Below, piece after piece: positions 33,945 through 45,498 of a DNA stretch of 64,000 bases (positions are counted from its first letter, which is position 1; each line of letters starts with the position of its first letter). The DNA comes from Hemileia vastatrix (taxonomy: Eukaryota > Basidiomycota > Pucciniomycetes > Pucciniales > Zaghouaniaceae). The stretch spans positions 21,035,823 to 21,099,822 of the forward strand of contig JASXTE010000010.1 in NCBI GenBank assembly GCA_030280995.1, given 5' to 3'. The translations under genes and the position numbers were made by a program. The notes below the pieces were generated by a model. It was not told the origin of the DNA. It did no database searches and saw only the letters and a list, made by a program, of their open reading frames with translations.

Positions 33945-34897
33945 TATCCTGTGCTATCTTCCACTTCACTAACTCTTATTTTCTCTCTACAACCTCTTTC
34001 CAAATGACCACTATTACCACCTTTTAGACACAGACCTTTGCTCATATGTCTCTGGTATTACTCATAAGAGAGCCTTCTTCTCCCACTAGCACTTTGTGAA
34101 TTTTCTGAATTAATATCCATGGTGTTTGGGTCACAAGTACTCCCCCTGATTGATGAAGCATAATTGCACCATTGACAAGCACCTCTCCCACCATCCATGC
34201 ACTGGTGCTTGAACTTGTTATCAATTTGAATGGCCAGTTCCATAAGCTCTTGGAGAGACATTGAATGAGGGTGACTAATTAGGGCATTTCTTATTTTTGA
34301 CAAGAGTCCATTCCTGAAGTGAAACATGAGCACTCCTTATCCTCCTGTTGTAATGTAGTTGGCTTGGCCCCAAAATTACAACACATACTCAGTGTCTGGG
34401 CATTTCTGGCATAACTGATTTAGCACATCTTCTGAGGTTATAGTCAAATCACAATTTCCAAATTCTAGTCTGAATACTACCAGAATTGGTGAAAAACTTG
34501 TTTTTGATTTAGCATTGTTAAGGAGCTTTTTAGTATATGGCCTTTCCCAGAATTCCACCTCATCTGTGAGATAAGATATGTCAAACCCAATTTTTGATTG
34601 CTTGTCTGGAAATTAATGTACATTAAGAATTACATAGAGGTTTACCTGTGATGCATACTGATCTTCCTGGGGGCCTCAATTTCCATCACAGATTTCTGGG
34701 ACTTCAATCATTGGGCCTTTGACAAGTGGGGCTAATGTGGCAGGCAGTTACTGTGCTTCAGCTTCAGCGGCATCTAACTCTACCTCTGTAGTGCCACTAT
34801 ATGAGGGCCTTTCCTCTGCTAAATTTTCCACACATCAAGAATTCTTCTCTTTCATTTCTGTAAGTAGTGCTGCATTGTATTGATTTGAGGGGTTCAT
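33945..34897 (-). pseudogene. Gypsy-D Gag fragment
   Basis: The minus strand from the ATG at 34897 reads MNPSNQYNAALLTEMKEKN, an acidic stretch, then in pieces the Gag domain: VEFWERPYTKKLLNNAKSKT (34376-34558) and FRNGLLSKIRNALISHPHSM, LQELMELAIQIDNKFKHQ (34058-34333). Near 33990-34040 GLCLKGGNSGHLERGC is a zinc knuckle whose second Cys is replaced. Two stops occur within the first 60 codons. It is cut at 33945 by the Gypsy-B1 LTR; its continuation is at 18537-18879. Confidence 0.75.
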
Positions 34898-34928
34898 GAT
34901 TCTCCAGTAGTGCAACAGCCATAAGATT

Positions 34929-35920
34929 TGACAAAATGGTAAGAACTAAGAGGGCAGACTACTACTAGTGCTAACACTAGTCTATGACAGGACCAACTAT
35001 GTTGGGGCTGCCAAAAGTGAGGGTTGGGACTATGGGAGACTAAGAAGTAACTGGGATCCTAAATAAGTTTTCCAATGAGGAGCACCCCACAGTGGGTGCT
35101 CCATAAAACCTTCTTATGCAATATCCCCCTCTCCCACATATTACAGTGCATAAAACCCATAGTGCCCCTTCTCCTTGCCTCTCAACCCAAATCCTAACAG
35201 AAAGGAGAGATGAGAAGGATTTCAATCATATCTATTGTTGGTTGCATCATTACTATTATTTTTTATAATCAAATATTATGCTTTTGGAGAGATTGGGCCA
35301 ACAATCTTACTTCAATTCCTGGAAAGGGAATTGACCTAATCACTAATATTTTGATCTTTGATCCAATGACTATATATGAGAAATATTGTTAAAGAAGTGA
35401 AAAAGTAAAGGAGGAAACGAGAAAAGGAAAGAAGAATTGAGAGAAAATTATAAAATTGAAAGATGACTGAGAGAAAAAATAGGAAAAAAAGGAGAAAAAA
35501 CCTGAAAAGAAGGAAAAAAGGAAATCAGTTGTTTGGTTGAAAAGACCTTGGTCTGATTTGCTTAGTAAGCTAGTTGGCAAGACTATGATTTGGGGATATT
35601 AGTGAAATTTTTTTATTATATTTTTTATTTTAAGCATAAGTGCAAGGTTCCATACCCTATTGAGTAATGGCAGTGTGAAATTCTTGTAATGGTTTTATCC
35701 AGTCCACTCTTATTGCATGTAGTATACAGTTATTATATAGTTTGGGCTGCAGCGTAGTGGAGGCCTAGCAGTCACCGGATCACTGCCCTAAAATGTGACT
35801 ACTACCATTTATAATTGTCCCCTAGCTGTACTGTGAGAAAGCAGCGTGATTTCATGTCAGGTAATTTGTGCATGACATGGGCTCCCACTCTGTGTCACAT
35901 TTCATTGCAAGGCATTGACA
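34929..35920 (-). repeat. Putative 5' LTR of Gypsy-D
   Basis: In element orientation it starts TGTCAATGCCTTGC and would end CCATTTTGTCA, just upstream of the Gypsy-D gag start. Its first bases include AATGTGACACAGAG, similar to the CATGTGACACTTGAG near the start of the Gypsy-1 LTR, which supports the call. The outer border could also be at 35940, where another TGACA occurs. No partner LTR is present in the window. The short plus-strand frames here look fortuitous. Confidence 0.45.
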
Positions 35921-36578
35921 GCCAAAATGAAAATTTGACACAGTTTTCCACCTGGTGAGAGTAAAACACTGATATATTGTCAAAAAATATGATGGATAAT
36001 AACTAGGGTATTTTGCTTTTTATCAACCGCTAATTTGATGGTGGATTGGGGTGTTTTAATGCTCCCTGTTGCTATTATCTAGCTTTCTATTCTAGCCCAA
36101 GTATGTGTCATTTCATTTCAACCAAAACAATAATAATTTCATTTCATCACATCTCATCAATACTTGCAGTATCCTGCGATAAAAAAAGTATCAAATTCAG
36201 ACAGAAACTCCCAGTTTAAAAATCAAGTAGCTCAAGTCATTCAAATATCTAATTTTCAAAAATCGAAAAGCGAATCAATAAATTTCAGAAAGAAAAATCA
36301 TCTTGGCTAAAAAGATTGACATAATAATAAAAAATTTACAATAATTTTTCAAAAGAGGGGATAATACATTATCAGACATTATTTAAGGTTTTCATTTTTC
36401 ATTTTTTCAAGCGTTGATAAATTTTTCAAGTTTATTCTTGTGTATATTAAATAATCGAATATTGAGAACCGTATTTTTTTCATGTTCATAGCATACCACA
36501 AGCGAATGGCAAAGTAAAATTTGGTAGCTGTCATCATTTAGTTCGATTCTTCTTTATGCTCGCGGTTTACTTTGCTTT
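35921..36578. other. Intergenic segment
   Basis: AT-rich DNA between the Gypsy-D LTR and the stop of the gene that ends at 36579. I see no gene or repeat; it should hold the 3' untranslated region of that gene. Confidence 0.5.
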
Positions 36579-38230
36579 TCAAGCCATTTTTCCAAGACGC
36601 TTTGTAAACTTTCGACCCAATTTTATAGCCTTTTTAAACCCCATAGTATTGCCAGGTTTAGGAAGATTATCTGAACAGTCAATTGATAAAGAGTTCAGAT
36701 ATGAGACAGGATTTGAAGTCGTAGCTGGAATTTTTAATGCTGGTTTCATTGTTTTGGTTAACGGGAAACTCTTTGACCTATTCTGGCATTGATATGAAGC
36801 CCGAGGGAGATTAGGAGACGCCAAAGAAAGGGAGTTGACGCAGTACCCAATAGATTCTAACGAATTTTTTCCAGAAGCCAAACAAACCTTTTCAGCTATC
36901 GCAAATAACCGAGCAAAACATTCTTCTTCATCATCAGAGTCGTTGAGAAAATTTTCTTTTTCTTCAGAAACTGATTTTGAACTACAGGATGACGACAAAG
37001 AATCATTGCAATTTGAGTAAGTCTGAGAAATATTCAAAAATTCTGTTTGACTGGACTTGAAAGTCATGGCGTCGGATGGATAACTTTCCGTTGAGTCACA
37101 AAAGCTGGAAGCTGGAGATAAGGGTAGATCTTCTTCTACTTTTTCTGGGGCGAATTCTTGATAGTTTTCGGGCATATTGAAGTTACTAATATCAATCAAG
37201 GAGCTAAGCATACCCAGAGAGTTCAAGTTTAGAGTTCCAGAAAATATTGTAGAAGAGTTACATGCAGCTTTTAAAGCACGGGAATTATTTGTACCAGACC
37301 CGCAGGAAGAGTCTGAGCGTAGCGCGGTGGCCACAAAAGATGAATTCCGCGCGGACAAGTTCTCAATATTTGCCAGAGATGGTAGGTTCTCCGATTGGCG
37401 AGAGTGTCTAAGAGTGAAGTTTTGAATTACATTTTCACCTTCATCTGTCAATGTCGGCAAAACATTTTCTGAAGATTTTAACCGAAATGAGGCGGTAGAC
37501 GTAGGAGAAACAATCGGAAGTAGTTGAGATGATTCAATGGCACAACGTTGATGCACACATTCAGAAAAATGTCCCTGTTTACGATTTTTAACATACATGT
37601 TTCTAATTTTCGGAAAATTTCTGTATTCATCACTCAAGTCATCGATGGAGTCAAGATACTTGGGAAGGTTGAGATCACGGGATTCGATATAGCTATCAGG
37701 GACCAGAAATTCTATGTCGAGGGATTCAATGAGCATATGATTGATATCTTGAGCAAAATCAGCATTCCAAACTGTTGAGGGCACAGGATTAGATGGAGTT
37801 GGTGTCATCATATACATTTCATCATCCCTGAAAACCATAAACTAAAGTCAATTATGGTGTTGGTAAAAGTAAAAAATATCAATCCTCACTCAGAAAAGTT
37901 TTCAGTAGATAAAGAATAGTCATAAAATTTATTGACCCAAGGCAGGCCAGAGCTAATGAGCGGTGAATCGTCGTTAAATTCAACCACGTTACTAATTTTT
38001 TCCTGGTTGGGATGAGAGCACAACCTTGATTTTCCAGTGAAGATGGGTGATGATGTTTGAAAGGTTGAAGAATCAGAGCATCCATTAGGGTTTTTCAAAA
38101 TTTGTCTAAGTGTATTAACATCACATGGCCTGTGATAAGAAGCAGCAACATGTTGCTGCGAAGCGTTTATAAACTTGGAATTTTGGGGTTTTGATACAAG
38201 CCCATTAAAATTTATCCATTCTGAGCTCAT
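36579..38230 (-). CDS. Two-exon host gene, unknown function
   Basis: Exon 1 runs 38230-37890 from the first ATG in frame (MSSEWINFNGLVSKPQNS). The intron 37889-37828 (62 bp) has GTGAGG and TTTTCAG borders and restores the frame (ENFSE joined to DDEMYMM). Exon 2 runs 37827-36579, giving 529 codons without a stop. The protein is rich in Ser, Asn and acidic residues, low in recognisable domains, with no signal peptide or membrane segment. It ends in a basic segment, KKAIKLGRKFTKRLGKMA. Unlike its surroundings it is intact and less AT-biased, so it looks like a real cellular gene. I do not recognise the family; a regulatory, mostly disordered protein is only a guess. Confidence 0.75.
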
Positions 38231-38504
38231 TTTCAAGAGTTGCACAGTTGATGTTAGCTAAGAAATGCAAGAAGCTGAATATTCTGATCAAGAAAGAAGG
38301 GAAGCTGAAGACGACACTAGCTAAAGTGAGGATAGTAAACAAGAGATCAAGACCAAACTTTCAATCGTGACAAAAATTAGATGGGGGAAATATAGCAAGA
38401 GTCGATTTAATGTTAATTTTTAGTAGAGGAAGCTGGGAAACCTGTTTTAATGTGGCTACTACAGCGCCCTGCCTTTTTCTGATCGGAAAGAACAAGTTGA
38501 TTAA

Positions 38505-38600
38505 CTCTTTGCCCGTAGGCAAAAGGTGGTATAATGGCAGGATGTTAACCGCTTTTCCTTGGAATTCATGGGTTAACTTCCCAAGGTACTGCGATCCCTC
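38505..38600 (+). other. tRNA-like sequence with A- and B-box resemblance
   Basis: TGGTATAATGGCAGG resembles the D-arm and A box of tRNA-Glu/Asp genes. CATGGGTTAACTTCCCA about 40 bp further has the T-arm layout (GGG, 7-base loop, CCC) and resembles a B box. The acceptor strands do not pair and the anticodon stem is poor, so a working tRNA is unlikely. It may be a tRNA pseudogene or the head of a SINE. Confidence 0.3.
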
Positions 38601-38928
38601 ATGTTATATTGAGAATAATAGTGGCTTACAGACACTACAAAACATAGCTCTTCATTTACATCAATTCATCATTTTTCATGTCATAGCGTATTCGAAACCT
38701 TATCATTTCCCTAACTTTAACATCAAATCCAGCAGCCAAGACAACAGCTCTGACAAGCTTATGTGCTTGGTCAGGGCCTTTTATGTTTAGTTGAGAACCT
38801 CTTCATAAAAATATTAGTTTTTTTTAAAAAAATCATTTTATCATAGGTTAATTCAACTTTTGTTATGGACGTGTGCAGTGATTCATTTATCACTCGAAAA
38901 GTTTAATTCTTAACTCCTATATGTTAAT

Positions 38929-39578
38929 ATGCAGAATTGTGTATGTGCATACTGTAATGGCCAATCAGTATATCATGTAATGCTGTGTAAAAATCCTGCT
39001 CACGGCATTCGCTATGATGAAATGGTTCCTCGAGCTCCTGTGAGTTTTTGTTTTCTTGCGTGCTATCTTAGCTGCGTAGTGATATTTAAATTTCAATATA
39101 TACATACATACAGCCAGATCCAAAAACATTGAGACAAAAGTGAAAATTTTCGAAAATTTGTTGACAGTCCAAAGGTTGAGCTGCAGTATATTTTTGAGAC
39201 TTTCAACTCATTTTTTGACAGTCTGTTTGACTTCTCTTTCAACTCAGATGATGAAGAGGGACGAAACAACAGAGAAATCATTGCCATTAGTTTTTCTTTC
39301 ACTCCTCTCCATGTATTTAGCTGTTATCTTGTGGTACACTTCCTTCATGCCCCTTTCTGGGTGAGATTGTATGAAATAATAAAAAAAAAAAAAAAAAAAA
39401 AACAGAGAAATCAACCCGATTGTCACAAAATGAATTGAAGATGTCAAAACCATACTGCAGCTCAACTTTTGGGCTGCCAATAAATTTTCGAAAATTTTCA
39501 TTATTGTCTCAATGTTTACGGGTTGTACTTATACCATTGCAAAATCAGGAAAAGTGTCCCGACGGTGCCGGAGCATAG
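38929..39578 (+). CDS. Last two exons of a small Cys-rich gene
   Basis: The first segment (38929 or 38940 to 39039) reads NCVCAYCNGQSVYHVMLCKN, then PAHGIRYDEMVPRAP, ending at a GTGAGT donor. The acceptor CAAAATCAG at 39548 gives EKCPDGAGA and a stop, in phase. The segment could start at the ATG at 38929, giving 46 residues, or at a 3' splice site (TTAATATGCAG) that uses the same bases, in which case upstream exons exist that I could not find. The intron is 509 bp, but 92 bp once the MITE at 39111-39525 and one TA are removed, a normal size here. Function unknown; a Cys-pair zinc-binding fold is possible. Confidence 0.45.
39111..39525. mobile_element. Tc1/mariner-like MITE in an intron
   Basis: Arms of about 100 bp at 39111-39240 and 39410-39525 are inverted copies (shared core CATTGAGACA, AAAATTTTCGAAAATTT, GTTGAGCTGCAGTAT). 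TA dinucleotides lie directly outside both ends (39109-39110 and 39526-39527), the Tc1/mariner target. No transposase remains. A poly(A)-tailed segment is inserted in its centre. Confidence 0.82.
39281..39401 (+). mobile_element. Retroposed poly(A)-tailed segment inside the MITE
   Basis: A 121-bp stretch ends in 22 consecutive A residues (39381-39402, preceded by AATAAT) and is bounded by the 12-bp direct repeat ACAGAGAAATCA (39269-39280 and 39402-39413). A poly(A) tail plus a target duplication of this size is the mark of LINE-type retroposition. The insert could be a truncated LINE, a SINE or a fragment of an mRNA 3' end; I recognise no coding sequence in it. Confidence 0.7.
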
Positions 39579-39882
39579 ACTATAGACAAGTGTAAGTTGC
39601 ATGTACTTAACCCTGGTGAAAACTATGACAGTTATTACTGATTTTTTCAATAATAAGGCACTATTTCACTACTCAGGTACATCCCCTAGATAAGTGTGAT
39701 AGATATTAAGCTTACCTCAAGGTCAAATTCTATTTAAATAAATTAACTAAATGTTACTCAATCGATGTACTACATGCGCTGAGGTAAGAGTTGAAAATAA
39801 TAAACTATTGTAATCGATTGTATTCCACCTCCAATAAGGATAATCAATCCCTAAGATAAAGTTCTTCAGAAGATCAATATTA

Positions 39883-40409
39883 GGGGGTGTCAGAGTTGGC
39901 AAATCATCACATAAAAATTAGCAATTAATATTGATCAAATCAGCACTTAACTTAATGAGACTTTAAATGGACCACCTTTTTTGGTGCTTCGGAGACCACA
40001 TTTCGATTTTTGGTGTTTTCCCCCTTTTAAGTTTGCAATATCTTTTGCTTGTGACTCACTTTCACTGATGATAATGTGTTAGCTTACCTTTGCTTTATCC
40101 TGCTATAAAGTTTAGTGTTAAATTCCTATCACAGATTACCATTACATTTCCTCATTCTTGAAGTTGGCGTTATTGTTCTGGTAGCTGGTTAAGGTGAAAG
40201 TGCCCAAATAAGACTATAAAAAGAAATGTGGTTTCCGAAGCAGCAGAAAAACGTGGTCCCTTTAAAGCCTCCCTTAATTTAGTTTCTTTTTGTAAATCAC
40301 AATGGCACCACCACTGGTGGATTTCAAAACTGAAATATTATGCTCTTTTCACCACGCAATATGGGGGGCGGACTTGCTAGCAAGTCCGCAACCTTGAACC
40401 CTAATTTAT
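39883..40409. mobile_element. Degenerate Harbinger-type MITE
   Basis: The left end GGGGGTGTCAGAGTTGGCAA matches the Harb-2 terminal repeat (GGGGGTGTCAGTTCTGGCAA), and AAATCAGCACTTA, the Harb-2 subterminal motif, follows at about 39938. An ACTGGTGGATTTCAAAA segment near 40315 also occurs near the Harb-2 end. The right border is unsure; a candidate is the 22-bp palindrome GCGGACTTGC/TAGCAAGTCCGC-like site followed by AACCTTGAACCCTA. Confidence 0.4.
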
Positions 40410-40800
40410 ATCTTTTTGAGCCCACATTGAATTAGTGATGAAAACACCAAGAAAAAATATTGACATTCTGGTGAACTCAATATGAATACAACTTGAACAT
40501 TTAGTGAAGCGTAGGTAATAATACTTTGAACAAATCTTGAGATATGAAGAATGAGAATTTTTTATAGAAATTTTAATACAGTGCAGACCACACCCAAATT
40601 ATTCTGAAAAATACATATTTTTTAAACTATTTAAGTAGTTTCTTTGCAATTTTTGAAAAAAGAACACCAAAGTATAGATTTGGCAAGATACCATCTGACA
40701 TAAATATAGAAGTTTCTTTGGCCAGCAATACATGGAGAAACTATAATTTAAAATATGTCAATTTGTTCATGAAATATTATTTAGTGCATTTATATTATTA

Positions 40801-40997
40801 GGGGGTATTAAAGTTAGAAATTTGTAATTATTTAAAAGGTATTTCAAAACGCAAAAAGAAAGCCACAAACTGAACATTAATTCTCAGTAAAAAGATATTT
40901 TTGGGGCACAATACGGCATATTTAAAAAAAAATCATGGTTGATTTGGTGGAGAAAAGAGGTATTTTGAAATGGAAGATTTCTAACTTTGATACCCTC
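40801..40997. mobile_element. 197-bp MITE with Harbinger-like ends
   Basis: GGGGGTATTAAAGTTAGAAA on the left and the reverse complement GAGGGTATCAAAGTTAGAAA on the right form terminal inverted repeats of about 22 bp. Flanks are TATTA and TATTT. The GGGGGTAT start and TA-rich flanks match the Harb-1 pattern. No coding capacity. Confidence 0.75.
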
Positions 40998-41636
40998 TAT
41001 TTATTGTATTATTTTCAAGAATTGAAAAAATTATATACTTATTTTATGACTAGATAGAATTGAATATTATAAATCATTAAAATATCTAAAGAAGGTGCAA
41101 AAATCTTAAAAATGATGTTACAAAGACTTTACTTAGACATATAATTTTTAAATTCAATTGACATACTATATTTTACTAGTAAATTAAAAAATATTTTCAT
41201 ACTAATATTTATTGAAATTTATTTCCCTTCATCTTCAAAATTTTCAAAATATTAAAATTTAGATTTTTATTTGATTTAAGTAAATGATAAAATAACAGTA
41301 TAGGACTTGTGGATTTTAAGGATTCAAGGAATTTCTGTGCCCACTCTTTGTAAAATATTTTATATATTTTATATTTTTTGTATATTTTTTTTGTATATTT
41401 TTTTTGTATTACTATCTTCTTTTATTGTCTTTTTTTACTCACTCTCAAGAATACCCCACTCTTTTCCCTTTGAAATATTCCTTTTTCCTCACCTCATCTT
41501 TCTCCCCACCCTTTTCACTCCCTTCTTCATCATTTTAAACCCCTATCCACATTTGCCTCTCCCTCTCCACTCATCTCCTTCCAGTTTGCTTACCTCCCCA
41601 TTCCTCCCTAACACTTTATTTTTATATACAGAAATA
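40998..41636. other. AT-rich then pyrimidine-rich DNA
   Basis: Bases to about 41300 are AT-rich without a gene. From 41340 there are repeated TTTTTTGTATAT runs, then a C/T-rich stretch (41450-41610). Open frames here follow from base composition and I do not believe them. Confidence 0.5.
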
Positions 41637-42125
41637 GGGACTGAGTTGAAAGGGAGGATATTGGGGTTCAAGGATTGTGGAGGCAAGGTAAAGGGGAAGA
41701 ATGGGGCTACAAGGGTTGAGGAGGCTGGAGAGAGGGGTGAGGAAGGGTATATGGGGTAGCAAAAAGGTTGGGAAAGAGTTAGAAGGGAAGATTAAGGGTT
41801 TCCAAGGCATTTTAAATGAAGAAAAGGGTCAGAAAGAGGTTGGGAGGGGTGAAATGGGGATCAAAAGAGGATGGCTTACAATGGGGCTGGGAGGGTAGCA
41901 AAAGGGGTGAGGAGGGAAGAAAAGCATGTGTTGATAGAATTGAAAGGGATGAGGATTGGTGAAAACTGAGCATGACAATAGGAGGATGGACTCTGTTCCT
42001 CAGGTGAAGAACAGAGTTCACTGCCATAAAATATTATCTGAAACATGAAATATATAAGGTGAAACAATTAACTCCAAAGTGGTTTTAGACATACATTAGC
42101 ATTTTAAATAGGATACTAAAGCTTT
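41637..42125. repeat. Free-standing copy of the palindrome module
   Basis: Begins with ATTGGGGTTCAAGGATTGTG and ends ATTTTAAATAGGATACTAAAG, the same limits as the module in Harb-1, but with only one palindrome unit (about 41984-42030). No Harbinger transposase or terminal repeats are visible around it, so the module is present on its own or all else has been lost. Confidence 0.8.
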
Positions 42126-45100
42126 AAACTTACTATATCATGTAAATTATTTTTGAATTATGGTGTATGGATTTGTATAATTGTTCACTAACTCAACATA
42201 CAGATGTATTGATCATTATTTATATACATTGTAATATAAAGAATGAGAAGTAATATGATATAAGAAATACCAATATAATATTAGTATAATTTTTCTTTCA
42301 ACCTTTTTAATGTAATGTGGTTGATAATAATTTATATGACAAAAAAATAATAGGTATTTTAGAAAATAATTATAACCAAATTTTTTTTATTAAATTTTAA
42401 ACCATTTTCATAGGCTTCATTAGGTGAGCTTACATAGTTTAGAATGTACATATGAGTTCTGCTGGTGAGGTGAAAAAAATCTTCTACATGAATCATGGGC
42501 TTCAAATGAAGATTTACCACAAGATATAATGATAAAATCATTATTATTTTCTTAATTTCTTAATTTCTGATTACTATATGTATCATAATAAATAAATTTA
42601 ATTACTAAACACTCAGGGAAAGAAACAGTATAAAATTTCTTAATATATGTATTATTATTTAATTAGTAAAAGAAACAACTCTCTCAGATCTCTTAATTTC
42701 TAAAAATCTTTTATCACAATAAATACATACAATTTTTTGAAATTAAATATCTTAGCTTTGATAGAACTTAGATTGAACTCTCAATGACAACCTATGCATG
42801 ACTGTGGCTCAACCTTAGTTAAACTGTGAGAAGTTCTTTTAATTTCTTAAAATTTAAAAAAAAGTTATTATAATGTAAGTCTAAGTATATTTATTTAACA
42901 CAAATATTTTTTCTACATGATATGAATTTATGGGAATAAATAAAAAAATTTAAATTTTTAAAAAAACATTATTTCAAATATCTGTCATTTTATCTTCAAT
43001 TATTATAGAATGATTTTGCTTTCAATAGATAGACTGAAAAAAATTCTCCAGCTATGTTTATATTTCTATAATATCTATAAATAGTTACCATAGCTCCTAT
43101 TGATACTCAATAAACTTTAACAAAAGAAAAAAAATTCTTTTAAATAAAAATATTGCAGGTACTTCCTAGTAACACATTCTTTAATATAGATCTATATGTT
43201 TAAGTTTAAGTCAATTCCAATGCATAAAAATAGAAGTTTTTAAAATATAAACATAAAATCTTTTTCAAAAATAAAATTGCAATCAAAGTTAACTTATTAA
43301 CTTTTTTTTCTGCTTTAATCTTCAACGGAAATTCATAATACTCTCAGTTGAAATTAATTTAAGTAAGAAATTAATTATTCATGTATTGAATTTTGATAAT
43401 TAAAATATTTAAGAGGATTTATATAGTATTTTTTTCTAGAAAGTATCAAATATATTTACTCATTAAATGTATAAGATAATTTATTTTAACCTATAGGTTT
43501 TATTATCTTATTTCAAATAAAGAATTGAAAAACAATTAACCTTTATTTCTAACATGAGGAGAAGGTGAAATTTTAGAGCTGTAAAATTATCTTGTGTAAC
43601 TTTATTTATCTCACCAACCAAGAGTATGATCCTCTACAATTTTAGTTAAGAAAATTTGAATAAAAAACCTGAATTATTTTTACATATATTTTAAAGTATT
43701 TTAATAAATTTATACTAATCAGAACTTAATTTTTAATATGGTAGCAATTTATGCCGTCATGGTTCAAGTTATCTATTGTATCTTTCTTAAAGAAATTTTT
43801 TTATATATATGTCTTTCAACAAATAAAATCATGGAATGATGAATAATATCAGCTCTACCTCTTTGGTAGATTATTTGAATTTTATAAAAGGCTAAAATTT
43901 GATCATGTGCACCTCTTCTGTAAGTCGGGCTACTAGGATTCCCTAGTAAAATAATTAATTATTTTACTGAGATGAAGCCACACCTTTTTTAAAACTCTTA
44001 TTTATAATTCATTATTTAGTATTTACTTATGTATCACTTACAACTAACTAGCTAAGTATATTAAGTAATGTAAATAATTAATTTAAGTAATTGTCCCATA
44101 CATTTTTACTCCCTAACACCGTGCTCAATAATACAGTTGAGTGGGAATAAAAATAAATAATAAAAATATAATAAAATCCTTAAAATTATTAAATTCTTTT
44201 ACTGAGAGATTTGGATTTCCGTGAAATCAATATATTTAAATCAAATGTGTTGTATTAATTGTGACAGTCCAAGGGAACTCATATTTTATTGCAAATGAAA
44301 ATGATGCCCTTGTTGACGTACCAATTAATTTATTTTTTATTTATTTCATATACACTCTTTCTTATTCAGTTTTCTTCTCACACCCTTGTAATAGGTGGTG
44401 TAAACTCTGTGTCTTTATTTCCCGCATTCTTGCCTATAAAAGGCCCTCAATTTTTGTACTTTTTCATCTCATTCATTACTTACTTACTTTATCACAACTA
44501 TTTACAATCCCCTTTATTATTATCTATTATTGCTTTAGTATTTACACTGAATGTAATTCTAATACATTAAATATAATAATAATCCACCCTTTTACCTCTT
44601 ATTATTGAGTAAAAAATCTCTAAGATAAGAAAATATGTACCCAAGGTTTAATTCTTTAAAACCCATTGTTACCGCCATTGGACCTCCCTGTGAAACCTTC
44701 TAGACTTGAAAGACCTCTTGACATCTTCTTGCATGGAAACACTGTAAAATTTGGGAGGTGAATCTCCAGATGAAAAGTATTTTTATCTCAAATATCAGAA
44801 TTAAAGTACACTATACTATTAAGATAAAATTTTTAATAAATATTCCTCTATTTACTTAAAAAATTATTTTCATAACCTTAGGCACTTTTTATCTGTATTT
44901 TTTATGAAAGGAATTCTCTGAGTGATATTTTTTTTTGAGTTCTGTAGATCACTTCACCAACTGAAAGTATGCCAAAAAATATTTATGAAATAAACAAAAA
45001 AATATATTCTAAAATATGGATAGATATTTCATTTACTTATGATATAATATATATATTGTCTTAGTAGCTGAGGGATTGGTAGAATTTTAAAAAGAGAAAA

Positions 45101-45498
45101 ATATTTTGGGGATTTTTTTCCTTTTCTTGCATTTTCTATGCCCCCAAAATGCATTGGAGTCTAAAGCCTAAGGATATATACTAATTCTAAGATACATAAT
45201 CAACTATTTTTCATTTAAAAGTAATTAGTGTAAATAAGTTGTGAAAGTTCTTCATTTAGTCAAAAATCCTAAAAATAATTAACATAATTTAAATTTTGGT
45301 TTTCCATGTTTTTAAATGGAATCTATAATAAATAATTTAAATTTTCTGTTAATTCTATTTTTATTAAAGAAAATTCAATAGATAGAAATATACCATTGCT
45401 AAATATTGACATTCAAAAATATATCAAGAAGAAATTAAGTTTATATTGTGTTGATAATAAAATTACATTTTTTCAATTCTGGAAAAACAGTTGTAGGT
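42126..45498. other. AT-rich region without recognised genes
   Basis: No frame of convincing length or similarity on either strand. Two features stand out: a 24-bp perfect palindrome at 43945-43968 (half site AGTAAAATAATT) and a promoter-like TATAAAAGG at about 44437 followed by a T-rich, CATTC-containing stretch, as in the LTR-B core promoter. The latter could be a solo LTR of another family, but I cannot fix its ends. The short hydrophobic frames at 44261-44608 follow from T-richness. Confidence 0.5.

Noticed and set aside
35040..35580. Short frames on both strands within the putative Gypsy-D LTR
   Set aside because: No family resemblance, low-complexity Phe/Ser or Lys/Glu content, and position within an LTR-like block.
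36835..37778. Several plus-strand frames opposite the host gene
   Set aside because: They are antisense shadows of the spliced 529-codon minus-strand gene, which has splice sites and a single continuous product.
41307..41898. Overlapping frames on both strands rich in Phe/Leu/Pro or Gly/Lys/Glu
   Set aside because: They follow pyrimidine-rich and purine-rich strands of the repeat module and have no family resemblance.
44261..44608. Two overlapping hydrophobic plus-strand frames of 93-115 codons
   Set aside because: T-rich DNA produces such frames by chance. There is a TATAAAAGG within them, so the stretch is more likely a promoter or solo LTR than a gene.
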